Source: Parafilimonas terrae (lineage in GTDB: Bacteria > Bacteroidota > Bacteroidia > Chitinophagales > Chitinophagaceae). Taken from it: a stretch of 64,000 nucleotides of DNA. Both the position numbers and the translations under genes were made by a program. Shown here in pieces: positions 12,601-18,759 of the stretch. The notes under the pieces were generated by a model, which did not search any database, had not been told where the DNA came from, and saw only the letters and a list, made by a program, of their open reading frames with translations. The stretch lies in assembly GCF_900115755.1 (NCBI RefSeq), contig NZ_FOXQ01000007.1:124001-188000 (forward strand). Reading direction: 5' to 3'. The first letter of the stretch is position 1; every line of letters starts with the position of its first letter.

Positions 12601-14689
12601 CCGCAGCGCTGGTATTGCCATCATAAGGTTTGGTATTTGTTACCGCAGTTACCGTGATGGGCCTTTGATTGATAACACCTGTATTGGCCGAAACAAAAGT
12701 TATATCATAATTGCCTCCGGAATTTCCGTCATTGATACTTCCTCCAGGTGTAAGCGTTTTTCCGGAACCTGCATTTTTATTATCATAGGTTTCAGTAAAC
12801 GAAGCTATATCTCCTGAAAATATTGTACCTGATACTACCGGTGCGGCAGCGGCAGTTACATCTCCATCATACGTTTTTGTATTGGCGGTTGCTGTAACTG
12901 TTATAGCATGTTTTGTAATTACGCCTGTGGTATTATTTTGAAGGGTGACCGTATAATTATTGCCTCCATTACCGTCATTTACTGTTCCTGAAGGAATTAA
13001 TGTTTTTCCTGTTCCCGCATTTTTATTGTCATAAGTTTCCGTAAAGTTGAGTGCATCAGTGCCTATTAAAGTGCCTGCTGTTAAAGCAGGTATGGCGGCG
13101 GCGGCAGTAGTGCCATCATATCCTTTTGTGTTAGCAGATGCTGTTACAGTTATTGGGCGTGCAGTAACTGTACCTGTTACAGATTTATTAGTCATGGTAT
13201 AGTTAGCGGCTAATCCGCCATTGGTTCCATCAGCCAAAGAGTAAGAAATGGTCGTTGCTTTTCCAGTACCTACATTAGCATTGGCATAATTGGCAGCAGA
13301 AGGTGTAATTATTAAAGTTTCACTTCCTACTAACCCTGTAACAGTTCCCAACGTTACCGTACCTGGTGCGGCATTGCCGTCATACACTTTAGAAGCAACT
13401 GTGGAATTTGCTGTTAATGTCTTAGGGGTAATATTTGCTGTAACGGTTGCAGGATAAGATGAAACTGAATAGTTGCCTGCACCAGTTCCTCCCAGCGTAA
13501 CCCCGGAAAGGGTAACCGTTTTACCATTGCCCACATTCTTATCCGAAAATGTTCCCGCAACTGTATAAGTTACTATATCACTATTAATAATATCAGCAGA
13601 AGTAGCGCCTGTAAAGGTTGCTGTGGTATTGCCATTATAAGGCTTACTATTTGCCAAAATGCCTGTAATTGTTATAGGCTTCTTCGTAACAGTAAGTGTT
13701 ATACCGGAGGATGTGCTGGAGGCGTAGGGACCATTACCATTAAACACAGCAGTAACTGTATGTGTACCTGCTGCTAATGTACCAGGGTTATAAGTTAAAG
13801 ATGCATTGCCTCCGGAAACTGTAACCGGGCTTCCTGCATTATTACCATCAATTTTAAATTGAACAGTACCACCACTAGGGTTGGGGCTAACATTTGCATT
13901 AAACGTAATGGAAGATGTACCGTAAACGATAGATGAAGATGGAGTAATAGCAACTGTAGTTGATGTGGGAGTGTATAAAACTGTAACCACAACCCTGCCA
14001 TCTGCACCAGATGCAGATCCTGATCCGTTACTCGCTCTACCTCCTCCACCGCCACCGGGTTGGCTACCAACCGTTGCAGCTATAGTTGGTGATCTACTGG
14101 CACCATTACCTCCATTTCCGGTTCCTGAGCCACCTATTCCTCCTATTGCATTAGATGGTGCATCTGCACCATTATTACCATTCGCATTATTAAAAGCTGA
14201 ACCTCCCCCGCCTCCGCCAGAATAATTGCTAGATCCTGTTGCACCCCCTCCATTTCCCCCTTTATAGCCTATACCTGTCACAACCGCCCCTCCGGCACCA
14301 GGAGTTGTCTTCGCTTGAGCTCCTTTGCCACCTCCTGCCTCAACAAGAGTAGTTGTATTTAATCTAAATCTTGAATTCCCTCCATCTTCGGCTGCATCGC
14401 CACCGCTACCTACAGTCAGATTATATATTGTGTTTGGTACAACATTTAAAGTAACAGATGAATATGCACCGCCACCTCCACCTGCAGAAGCACCCCCACC
14501 ACCGCCACCCCAAGCCTCAATTTTTATTGAAGTAACACCTGCCGGCACAATATAATTGTATGCGCCCGGCGTGCTAAACGTAGTTGTTTGCCCCCACCCC
14601 ACTTCACTCTTCATCATAAAACAACACAATGCCAACAGGGAAAACAATACTGGTTTCCTTAAATGTTTAGATAGGGTAAAGATTTTCAT
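3620..14689 (-). CDS. Giant T9SS-secreted surface protein (YDG, MBG, Ig-like repeats)
   Basis: 3,689 residues. A signal peptide (1-34) is followed by a very glycine-rich domain (about 35-245), an Ig-like Big_3-type module (about 248-340), five YDG repeats of about 83 residues (about 345-765), MBG-type modules starting at SRVYGDPNPPLSG (about 770-935), a long array of PKD/Ig-like modules up to about 2500, and a section starting with GTWIGITDNWNEQQNW (about 2525) rich in Asn/Thr/Gly beta-helix-like strands. The last 85 residues (YVYPNP at about 3606, ending in KVQIIIGR) match the T9SS type A sorting domain, so the protein should cross the outer membrane by T9SS and be anchored to or released from the surface. 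Probable role: adhesion or matrix; no catalytic domain is recognised. Frame is intact throughout. Confidence 0.92.
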   Translation of the reverse strand: MKIFTLSKHLRKPVLFSLLALCCFMMKSEVGWGQTTTFSTPGAYNYIVPAGVTSIKIEAWGGGGGGASAGGGGGAYSSVTLNVVPNTIYNLTVGSGGDAAEDGGNSRFRLNTTTLVEAGGGKGAQAKTTPGAGGAVVTGIGYKGGNGGGATGSSNYSGGGGGGSAFNNANGNNGADAPSNAIGGIGGSGTGNGGNGASRSPTIAATVGSQPGGGGGGRASNGSGSASGADGRVVVTVLYTPTSTTVAITPSSSIVYGTSSITFNANVSPNPSGGTVQFKIDGNNAGSPVTVSGGNASLTYNPGTLAAGTHTVTAVFNGNGPYASSTSSGITLTVTKKPITITGILANSKPYNGNTTATFTGATSADIINSDIVTYTVAGTFSDKNVGNGKTVTLSGVTLGGTGAGNYSVSSYPATVTANITPKTLTANSTVASKVYDGNAAPGTVTLGTVTGLVGSETLIITPSAANYANANVGTGKATTISYSLADGTNGGLAANYTMTNKSVTGTVTARPITVTASANTKGYDGTTAAAAIPALTAGTLIGTDALNFTETYDNKNAGTGKTLIPSGTVNDGNGGNNYTVTLQNNTTGVITKHAITVTATANTKTYDGDVTAAAAPVVSGTIFSGDIASFTETYDNKNAGSGKTLTPGGSINDGNSGGNYDITFVSANTGVINQRPITVTAVTNTKPYDGNTSAAGIPTLTPAGALQPGDVANFIETYVNQNAGTGKTLTPSGTVNDGNGGNNYTYTYVNDNTGVINSLVLTYVATPVSRVYGDPNPPLSGTVTGFISGENISNATTGTLMFATTADITSPVGTYPITGSGLTANNGNYTFAQAAGNATAFTVTKANLTITPNNQTKCAGSVFTFAGTEFTTSGLVNSDAVTSVTLTSTGSVAGAAPGVYPIVASAAVGTGLGNYNITYSIGSTLTVNARPTAQITSDNTAICNPGTVHITGTVTAAGEWTLTLSDNQTATGTENGTFDFTVSPSATTTYTLILLSDANCTSTSTDLTGSTTVTVNEPVVITTQPDPSQKVCGSTNSSISFSVVATGSGLTYQWYKNDIAHPVTGATSATYTIPNPVAADAGNYFVVVSGLSPCGTATSDYAELIVNQPITISQISPLAQTICKGDPAVFSVTATGTGLSFFWQHDGTTLSDGGDISIVSDAASSTLTISPTSVGDAGTYHLIVNGDDNVCAQAVSSPDAILTVNKKSAKPISVTASKQVICAGESTVLTLIGGGGGTGETIHWYTGPNGSGTAVTAGNGITVNPGSTTTYYGRYEDGSPCNYNSPDASITITVNPVSVSGTATMTNPEVCYGSVPANDITLSSDNVGTIQWQKSTTLSFASAEDIVGAVGNTLTASQIGTLTQTTYFRAKVTSGICSEAYSNVITITVNPLPTVVSVSPGTSCGGDVTISATASAGATIDWYTTPTGGIPVATGTTSYSPTISATTTFYAEARDITTGCISTVRTPVTATYKSKPDVSLTPGDPQTVCSGSPIADIVISNPNNTTGTTFTLFWDNNNVTGINSITGNMISGTVTNITNIQQTIHYTVTPDAYGCTGNPLSVTVFVNPKPTVSVTSAPTAVCYNTPIAINYTNPNNVSGTVLTWSRTDPSGIQAGPATSGTNNINQTLVNTTTSNITVTYTLRVTSPNGCYSEITKDVILYAEFKSDGFDITHGQTICLGATPAPLTVLVPVTGGSGSYSYQWERYNTSTSGPWTSVGNLPSYSPGPIGLFTPTYLYRLIVTDNTCGSSATSPITSVVPGFGVELDASPLSDPPGPLCSGSSFQMNVKTKSLLGIFGINNLNFSWNATGGDVTAIDTHDNIPLPQNQSYGYIITSGGWFPQSTLYGDANFTVTNNSNATIYPIVNIAASNGNCVFTPTVVNLTVYPLPTMQQPTTTPICSGSAANIVLKGNITDAPTTFTWTTKVLSGVINTVGVNGSIGSGSSGPVAQGTAYTLNTAPAILTNTGGSPATVQYTITPSANGCSDPTKAVTIIVTVNPAPTVSIQNPSSVCSPATVDLTANAITTGSTSGLTYTYWINAGATAALPHPDAVNTSGTYYIKGTSSSGCYDIEPVHVVINPQIPVSVSITNTSSTIVCAGDAISFSATPNNGGISPTYQWQVNEVNVAGATGSSFSSSTLANGDKVRVILTSNGVQCATGTPATSNEITVTVNPNLPVSVAITSDETTICAGGTINFTATAVNGGANPAYQWYRNGNPVSGANSSTFSPANLANNDIVTVKVNSNSAGPCVTDNPATSNGIQVTVNELKPVSVSVTSNKTAICAGETITFTATPTNGGTVPIYQWKVNGVTVGTNSNIYSSNTWTNNDVVTCVLSSDITPCATGTPATSDGITVTIKPDAVAGNIFAPTTNLCVGGPTYNYIIQGNNTTGSWSSSDNSVFTVDATGKVTAHQAGTAFLRYSVTNDCSSDYTEVLLTVGATPAKPSVITGTSQICFETSGFTYSVVNEPGLTYNWSVPSGWTFTGQGTNEITITSAITTGGSVSVTATTAAYTCGISPVSTLLVNVIAKGTWIGITDNWNEQQNWCNGVPTSATDVVIPSGTPHDPVIYPGTTAQVKSLTINGASLTMNGTGNLNINTGGTFTNNAGTFVQSGTGVVTFIGTGKINGTATTFNNITMNGQLTLTTAPTITGIFQVNSGAVITYNPIYTNTSTLVYNVSGSYTTSREWFSGGSTTTSAGDGVPQNVIIQNGNVTINTTGATNRCIAGNLQINSTASLNPNTSKIYILGSWTNNGLFIHSNREVTFDGFANQTLKGNTTFYDLTLKQTGGADLIIAAPITKIDRNLTVTSGTMKPDVNTTIEFTGNGNLDGGNNKAFYDLQIDNTSHMTIVDGAVTIDHNFVNNGTYTYSGSSKQTTFSGSSGVLQSFSGVAGSSTTFGALVVGDNHPLSTGITLAATNNYTIQGGSISLSHSSTLNNTGNTVTFSNVAATVFGPGNAYFHDAITNVSLNPGSDISTFNNYLQINTGGSLAVNSPKYGPAATLIYNTVTPSFTTGLEWNANSATLGLGQPFNVTIQNTNNIVMDGDRTVPGTLNIGSVNTLSLNDQMLTVNTAISGAGSLTGSQLSGLTLGGAAPALSFTQTDFGNYLKTFTLNSGSSATLANALNIAGGNSGGYGILTANGNLTADDNLTLKSDAAGTAMVGESYGKIDGTVTVERFIPGRRAWRFLNLPFASSGQTLHSSWQENQQNTDLDYNHNQNNTPGFGTHITGDNNMSKGYDYNTTSNSSLKTWDIASQSWSTATPSTLTTNVTDHTGYCVFVRGSRIVNLALANNAPTDNTVLRSKGQLFERGIDLNTITSKITDAAAVNGKWVLFGNPFAATIDVMSVLNNSNSTGIDKTQFSVWDPKLAGSSNAGAYVTYSGGIWAPDDGDNTNGSYSSDDLPLVQSGQAFMVEATGSNPQLEFKQANKVTSTQLDVFGIKARKIIPVIYTNLMTAQGATGALEMVDGVASGFGKDYIAFNDPHNANKLWNFGENIALARNGKSMSIEFRPVPTESDTLFYNLYLRQQPYTLKIFTKNPVGSLPAKAWLIDKYLNKQIDVNLSDTLMYSFTPNSDTNSYRNRFMLVFKRTDSKAPVAAGIDTLKNNESIYVYPNPVINKKVMVKFNNLIKGNYAIVVSDMKGRQIRNYKVQHAGGNITYEFMLGASLTSGNYSLTVYNEDTKKTFKVQIIIGR
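12430..13680 (-). repeat. Five tandem YDG-domain repeats inside the giant gene
   Basis: The YDG cores occur at about 13640 (KPYNGN), 13385 (KVYDGN), 13120 (KGYDGT), 12870 (KTYDGD) and 12622 (KPYDGN), a period of about 250 bases. The last three units also share the phrase NAGTGKTL or a close variant followed by NDGN and GNNYT or GNYD, so they look like relatively recent internal duplications, while the first two have diverged more. Confidence 0.8.
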
Positions 14690-15030
14690 ATACAGGGAGT
14701 TGGAATGTTTTAAGTAACCGGTTAAGTGTTGTTACAGCATCTTTTATATTTTTCGTTCACATCCTACAGAGATGAAAGCAGCTTACTGGTCAATGGCAGT
14801 TTTTGGTTCTTATTATCTTATAAGCAATCAGTCCTTACATAAAAAACACAATCTTAATATTTAACCTTTCAAACAGGCTGTGCGCAATTCACCCGATAGT
14901 ATAAATTATGTTTATCAGTTTAGTTAGTTCTGTCAGTCATGCCGCCAAAAGCGCTTATCCAAGCTATTATTTGAAATACACAGGAAATGGATCTTGCAGT
15001 TTTAGAGGTATTGGTATTACGGATCAAATA

Positions 15031-15061
15031 CAAACATAAAGATTTTTATGAATCGTGCAAG
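15031..15061 (-). promoter_or_regulatory. Possible promoter of the giant T9SS gene
   Basis: On the minus strand TATGTTTG (15038-15031) fits the Bacteroidota -7 element TAnnTTTG, with CTTG (15061-15058), one base from the -33 consensus TTTG, 19 bases upstream. This would give a leader of about 330 bases. The imperfect -33 and long leader make the call weak. Confidence 0.3.
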
Positions 15062-15442
15062 AATATCTGGTATTTGATTTTAATTCTTTTTATGATCGCA
15101 GGAGCTAAAGCTGTGAAAGCATAAATTCAGGTAACGATTGTTGGAATATACCGTTATATGCAATACAGGGCGGCCTTTGGGATCAAGGCTTATTTTGAGT
15201 TTCTCGAAATGGATGGTTCACAACCGTCCCACTTTTCGTGAATGCTTATTTATTAGGCCGATTGAAATGCCTGATACATGCACCCTCAAATTTTTTAAGC
15301 CGTTTTCAAACTATAACCAACCTTGAACAATGAACCTGAAACTGATGGAAAACGGATACTTCCCTCCATACCTCCTCGTACCCTCCTCCGTACCTGGAGC
15401 ATACTTACTGCTATTTAAGGACGGATACTTACCCGCAGCCTG

Positions 15443-15482
15443 TTTAAAATAAAATGAGGCTGCCCGATTTTGGTGCAGCCTC
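15443..15482 (-). terminator. Intrinsic terminator after the YceI gene
   Basis: GAGGCTGC (15456-15463) pairs with GCAGCCTC (15475-15482) around an 11-base loop; on the minus strand it is followed by a T-rich run (ATTTTATTTTAAA). It lies 40 bases beyond the stop of the YceI gene. Confidence 0.7.
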
Positions 15483-15521
15483 TCTGGTGTTAGCAGGTAA
15501 GCAAAAAATTTATGCCGTCGT

Positions 15522-16130
15522 TTATTTACGGATCGCTGTAATGTCAAGCGTAATATCCACATCCGGTAAAATATACAGATCGCCTTCGGGATCGCTGTAG
15601 CTATCCATGCCCCAATCGAGCCTGTTTATTTTAAATTCGGCCTGCGTAATCACCCTGTTGTTTTCAACCAAAACCTTTGCAGGAAAACGAATGCGGTTGG
15701 TTTCTCCGAGCATGGTAAAATCGCCGGTGATCAATTTATTGGCGCCTTCAATGGCATTGCCCTCTTCTCCTTTATAATCCGTGATCTCGAGTATTTTAAA
15801 CCCGGCATTGGGATAAAGCGCCACGTTAAAAAAATCTTCACTTTTTAAATGATTTAATAGCTGCGGCTTTGTTGTATCCGGCAAATCATCGTTGGTAATG
15901 CTGGTAATGGGAATGATGAAATTGCCGCCGTTTATATTGCCTTGTCCATCTGTTTTTACAGTGCCGGATACATCGAATGTTCCGGTATGAAAATGGTCGG
16001 GTGCAGCGCCTTTCCATTTCACCACAGAAGCCTTTTCATTAACAGAAAAACTGTTTACATTTTTATCATCTTTTGAGCAGGCTGCGGCTAATGCCATCGC
16101 AGCAATAATTATGTATTTCCTGGTTTTCAT
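15522..16130 (-). CDS. YceI-family lipoprotein
   Basis: 202 residues. The N-terminus MKTRKYIIIAAMALAAACSK is a lipoprotein signal with the lipobox cysteine at residue 19. The rest is a YceI lipocalin-like barrel: KWKGAAPDHFHTGTFDVSG, the LKSEDFFNVALYPNAGFKI core and the C-terminal VDITLDITA strand. YceI proteins bind isoprenoid or amphiphilic ligands in the periplasm and are often linked to stress or respiratory quinone chemistry. The gene begins 18 bases after the cupin gene, so the two are one operon; a shared 15-base motif upstream suggests control by the neighbouring LytTR-type system. Confidence 0.9.
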   Translation of the reverse strand: MKTRKYIIIAAMALAAACSKDDKNVNSFSVNEKASVVKWKGAAPDHFHTGTFDVSGTVKTDGQGNINGGNFIIPITSITNDDLPDTTKPQLLNHLKSEDFFNVALYPNAGFKILEITDYKGEEGNAIEGANKLITGDFTMLGETNRIRFPAKVLVENNRVITQAEFKINRLDWGMDSYSDPEGDLYILPDVDITLDITAIRK

Positions 16131-16148
16131 ATATTGATTGATTTGGTG

Positions 16149-16622
16149 TTAGAGAAATTTTATTTCATAGGTATTGGTAAGCACCTGCAGCATGTATTGC
16201 ATCTGGTGCTGTGAAGGAACTTGCTGGCTGGTGCTTATTAAAGGTTCACCCTTGCATGGCTTACTGAATTCAATAAAATAATGCCACAGCCTACCAGGCG
16301 TAATGAGGTTAATGAACCTCGCCGTATCTGAAATTATTTTAAAATGATGTGGTGTATTCCTCGGCGCAAACAGGGCTTCTCCTGCATTAATCCAGGTGGT
16401 TATATTTCCAACAGTAATTTTTAACAGGCCTTCCAGCACATAAAATGTTTCATCTTCCTGCGTATGCAGGTGCGGCGGCGGCTCAGCGCCTTTTGGCAAT
16501 ACAAAATCCAGCAGGGCAAGTTCACCATTGCTTTGTTCAGGCGAAATAAGTGTTTTGAAATAGCCGCCCTGGTAACTGCGAAAGCCATTGATGTTTACAT
16601 CGGTCAATTCAATTTGTTCCAT
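16149..16622 (-). CDS. Cupin-domain protein
   Basis: 157 residues forming one cupin beta-barrel. The metal-binding first motif is seen as PPPHLHTQEDETFYVLEG (two His, Glu) and the second as NTPHHFKI, so a metal site is plausible. The family ranges from quercetin dioxygenase-like enzymes to sugar isomerases and sensors; nothing decides the substrate here. Gene order with the YceI lipoprotein (18 bases apart) points to a common stress or small-molecule function. About 85-100 bases upstream lies the motif also present before the LytS/LytTR operon. Confidence 0.85.
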   Translation of the reverse strand: MEQIELTDVNINGFRSYQGGYFKTLISPEQSNGELALLDFVLPKGAEPPPHLHTQEDETFYVLEGLLKITVGNITTWINAGEALFAPRNTPHHFKIISDTARFINLITPGRLWHYFIEFSKPCKGEPLISTSQQVPSQHQMQYMLQVLTNTYEIKFL

Positions 16623-16707
16623 TGTTTAATTGCGTTTTAAATTTTTTTGTGGCGCAATATTGAAACGATTTGAAAGGATGTTCAAAAGAAACAGACGGAG
16701 GTTGCCT

Positions 16708-16722
16708 TTTATCGACAAATGA
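16708..16722 (-). promoter_or_regulatory. Putative response-regulator site upstream of cupin/YceI operon
   Basis: The 15 bases TTTATCGACAAATGA here (plus strand) are identical to 18703-18717 upstream of the LytS-LytTR operon. The site lies 86-100 bases before the cupin start codon. The fuller copy at the other locus forms a near-palindrome around TCGA. Confidence 0.5.
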
Positions 16723-16816
16723 TATTTTATGAAGCTGAATGAAATAAAAACAGCCTGATGATTGCGGCAAAGAATTGTTCGGGAAAGAATAAAATAAATA
16801 AAGCCTGTTGACTTCA

Positions 16817-17554
16817 CTATATAATATTGGCTGCGCCCGGATTAAACTTTTGAAGGCTTGCCGTTTTATAATTACGCCCTATCGGGATTTTATTGCCGGC
16901 TATAACAACATAGTTGGCATGATAACTTTCAATCTTGTTCAACGGCACAATATAAGAACGGTGAATGCGCATGAACTCGCCGATAGGCAAAAGGTTTTCT
17001 GCAACGCTTATCTTTTGCTTGGTAGTAAAAGTTCTTGTTTTGGTTACAACTTTTATATAGTCTTTTATACTTTCAATCCACCATATTTCAGCAGTATCCA
17101 CTTTTACCAGTTGCCTTTCAATACGCAGGTATAAATATTGATTGTTTTTATTGGCTTCCGCTATTTCTTTTACCGGTTGCACCTGCGCTGATTCTTTTTT
17201 TATTAGCGGCATTACTTTATCCACAGCACGCAAAAAACGGTCAAAGGCAATAGGCTTTAACAGGTAGTCAACCGCATTCAGGTCAAAGCCCTCCACTGCA
17301 TAATCCTGGTAAGCCGTAGTAAAAACAATCATGGGTGGATTTTTAAGGCTGCGTGCCAGGTCTGTGCCGGAAAGCCCCGGCATTTTCACATCAAGAAACA
17401 GTAAATCTATTTTGTTATGCTGTATAATTTGAAAAGCCTTTATTGCATTGTGGCAGGTATCCACAATTTCAATTTCGGGAATATTAGCCGAATACCTTTT
17501 AATGATGTCGATGGCATGCGGTTCATCATCCACAATAAGCGTTCTTATCGTCAT
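16817..17554 (-). CDS. LytTR-family response regulator
   Basis: 245 residues: an N-terminal receiver domain with acidic pocket D9-D10 and phospho-acceptor Asp55 (LLFLDVKMPG), then a LytTR DNA-binding domain from about residue 140 to the end (IWWIESIKDYIKV, FMRIHRSYIVPLNKI). It is a transcription factor acting as the output of the kinase encoded immediately upstream; the two genes overlap by four bases (ATGA), implying translational coupling. LytTR regulators bind short direct or inverted repeats, and a motif duplicated upstream of this operon and of the cupin gene is the obvious candidate target. Confidence 0.95.
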   Translation of the reverse strand: MTIRTLIVDDEPHAIDIIKRYSANIPEIEIVDTCHNAIKAFQIIQHNKIDLLFLDVKMPGLSGTDLARSLKNPPMIVFTTAYQDYAVEGFDLNAVDYLLKPIAFDRFLRAVDKVMPLIKKESAQVQPVKEIAEANKNNQYLYLRIERQLVKVDTAEIWWIESIKDYIKVVTKTRTFTTKQKISVAENLLPIGEFMRIHRSYIVPLNKIESYHANYVVIAGNKIPIGRNYKTASLQKFNPGAANII

Positions 17555-18645
17555 ACAACTGGTTTTGAGCCTTCGTATAATTCAAGCTTTAATTCTGTAA
17601 TAAACAATTCTTCTTCATTATATACATTAAATGTATGCCTTGCCGGGTATAACAACGCAAGCCTCTTCTCCACATTTGACAAACCTATTTTACTAAAGTG
17701 CCTGCGGCTGTCAGCCACATCGCAATCGGGTTTGCTGTTGCTTACTTTAAAAATAAGTTGCCCGCCGTTAACCAAAACATCAATATTTATCCATGGCACA
17801 CCAATGGTTTCGCCGGCGCCATGTTTAAAAGCATTTTCCACCAGCGGCAGCATCAGCAGCGGCGCAATCTGCTGGCCGTTTATATCACCTTTTATATTGA
17901 AGTTTAATTCCAGCCTTTCTTCATAACGCAATTGTTCCAGCTTAATATAATCGTGCAATATATCAAGGTCTTTTTTTAGCGGTACTTTTTCAGCATTACA
18001 TTCATACAACATATAACGAAGGATATTGGAGAGCTCCAGAATAATCTCCGGTGTCCGCGGCGAATTATCCAATGCAAAAGCATAGAGATTATTAAGTGAA
18101 TTGAAAAGAAAATGCGGGTGAAGCTGGCTTTTTAAAAAATTCAATTCCGCCTGTGTGGCGGCTTGTCTTCTTTCATACCATAATGAAATAAATTTAAGTG
18201 TAACGCCTATCCAAACAACTACATTGCTTCTTTCAAGGGCATTGGCAAAATCCAAAGGTTCCAGCAATTGCCGCCACCAGCTTTCATCCATTTGCGGCCA
18301 GTTGAGCTTTACATTTCTTTTTGTGTACCAGTGCAGGATATAAGGGTTGGATATAAAAATTTCAAATAGCCTGTACAGGCAGGCCATGCATACCATAACC
18401 ACCAGCACGGCTATTACCGCCTGCACATATTTTCCGCGGGAGAAAAAGCGGGGAATTATCCAGCCGGATATAATATAAAAGTAAGTTATATGCACCGGCA
18501 GGAGCATGAGGATAATAGTTATGCCAAGGCTATAACTGTTATAAGCAGTTCCATATATCAGCGTTAACAGCAGGAAGGCAAAAACCCAAAACAATCCATG
18601 CCTGAATGCGGGATATGCCAATGCCGGTTGCCTGTTTGCAGCCAT
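17551..18645 (-). CDS. LytS-like sensor histidine kinase (His_kinase family)
   Basis: About 364 residues from the ATG at 18645 (a GTG lies two codons earlier at 18651). Four hydrophobic segments occupy roughly residues 17-100, with a further one near 145-158, and no extracytoplasmic sensor domain is evident. The catalytic part starts with LNFLKSQLHPHFLFNSLNNL, the typical His_kinase box of the LytS/YehU family, followed by the ATPase segment PLVENAFKHGAG. It phosphorylates the LytTR regulator encoded next, with which it overlaps by four bases. The stimulus is unknown. Confidence 0.93.
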   Translation of the reverse strand: MAANRQPALAYPAFRHGLFWVFAFLLLTLIYGTAYNSYSLGITIILMLLPVHITYFYIISGWIIPRFFSRGKYVQAVIAVLVVMVCMACLYRLFEIFISNPYILHWYTKRNVKLNWPQMDESWWRQLLEPLDFANALERSNVVVWIGVTLKFISLWYERRQAATQAELNFLKSQLHPHFLFNSLNNLYAFALDNSPRTPEIILELSNILRYMLYECNAEKVPLKKDLDILHDYIKLEQLRYEERLELNFNIKGDINGQQIAPLLMLPLVENAFKHGAGETIGVPWINIDVLVNGGQLIFKVSNSKPDCDVADSRRHFSKIGLSNVEKRLALLYPARHTFNVYNEEELFITELKLELYEGSKPVV

Positions 18646-18702
18646 ATTCACAAATCTAATTTAAAGCGTTACTATTTTAAGATTGATAGATGAACAACGG
18701 CA

Positions 18703-18717
18703 TTTATCGACAAATGA
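18703..18717 (-). promoter_or_regulatory. Putative operator upstream of LytS/LytTR operon
   Basis: On the minus strand CATTTGTCGATAAATG (18718-18703 region) is a 16-base near-palindrome centred on TCGA with 14 symmetrical positions. It sits about 55-70 bases before the kinase start, and 15 of its bases recur identically at 16708-16722 before the cupin gene. This fits autoregulation plus control of one neighbouring operon. Confidence 0.5.
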
Positions 18718-18759
18718 AAGGATGCGTGAATATGGCATTTACTTAATTGTTTGTTGAAA

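Larger units (their letters stand above)
14690..15521. other. 832-base gap upstream of the giant gene
   Basis: No convincing gene is seen. It holds the leader and probable promoter of the giant gene (see 15031-15061), the terminator of the YceI gene (15443-15482) and a short low-complexity patch with ACGGATACTT repeated at 15352-15361 and 15421-15430 and TACC-rich sequence between. Short frames present here have no family resemblance. Confidence 0.6.

Noticed and set aside
4126-14555. Many frames inside the giant T9SS gene on both strands
   Set aside because: They are products of its repetitive Gly/Thr/Ser codon use; the long frame itself has continuous domain structure and a sorting tail.
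15311-15562. 83-codon minus-strand frame overlapping the YceI gene end
   Set aside because: It crosses the YceI terminator and overlaps its C-terminus; no similarity to known proteins.
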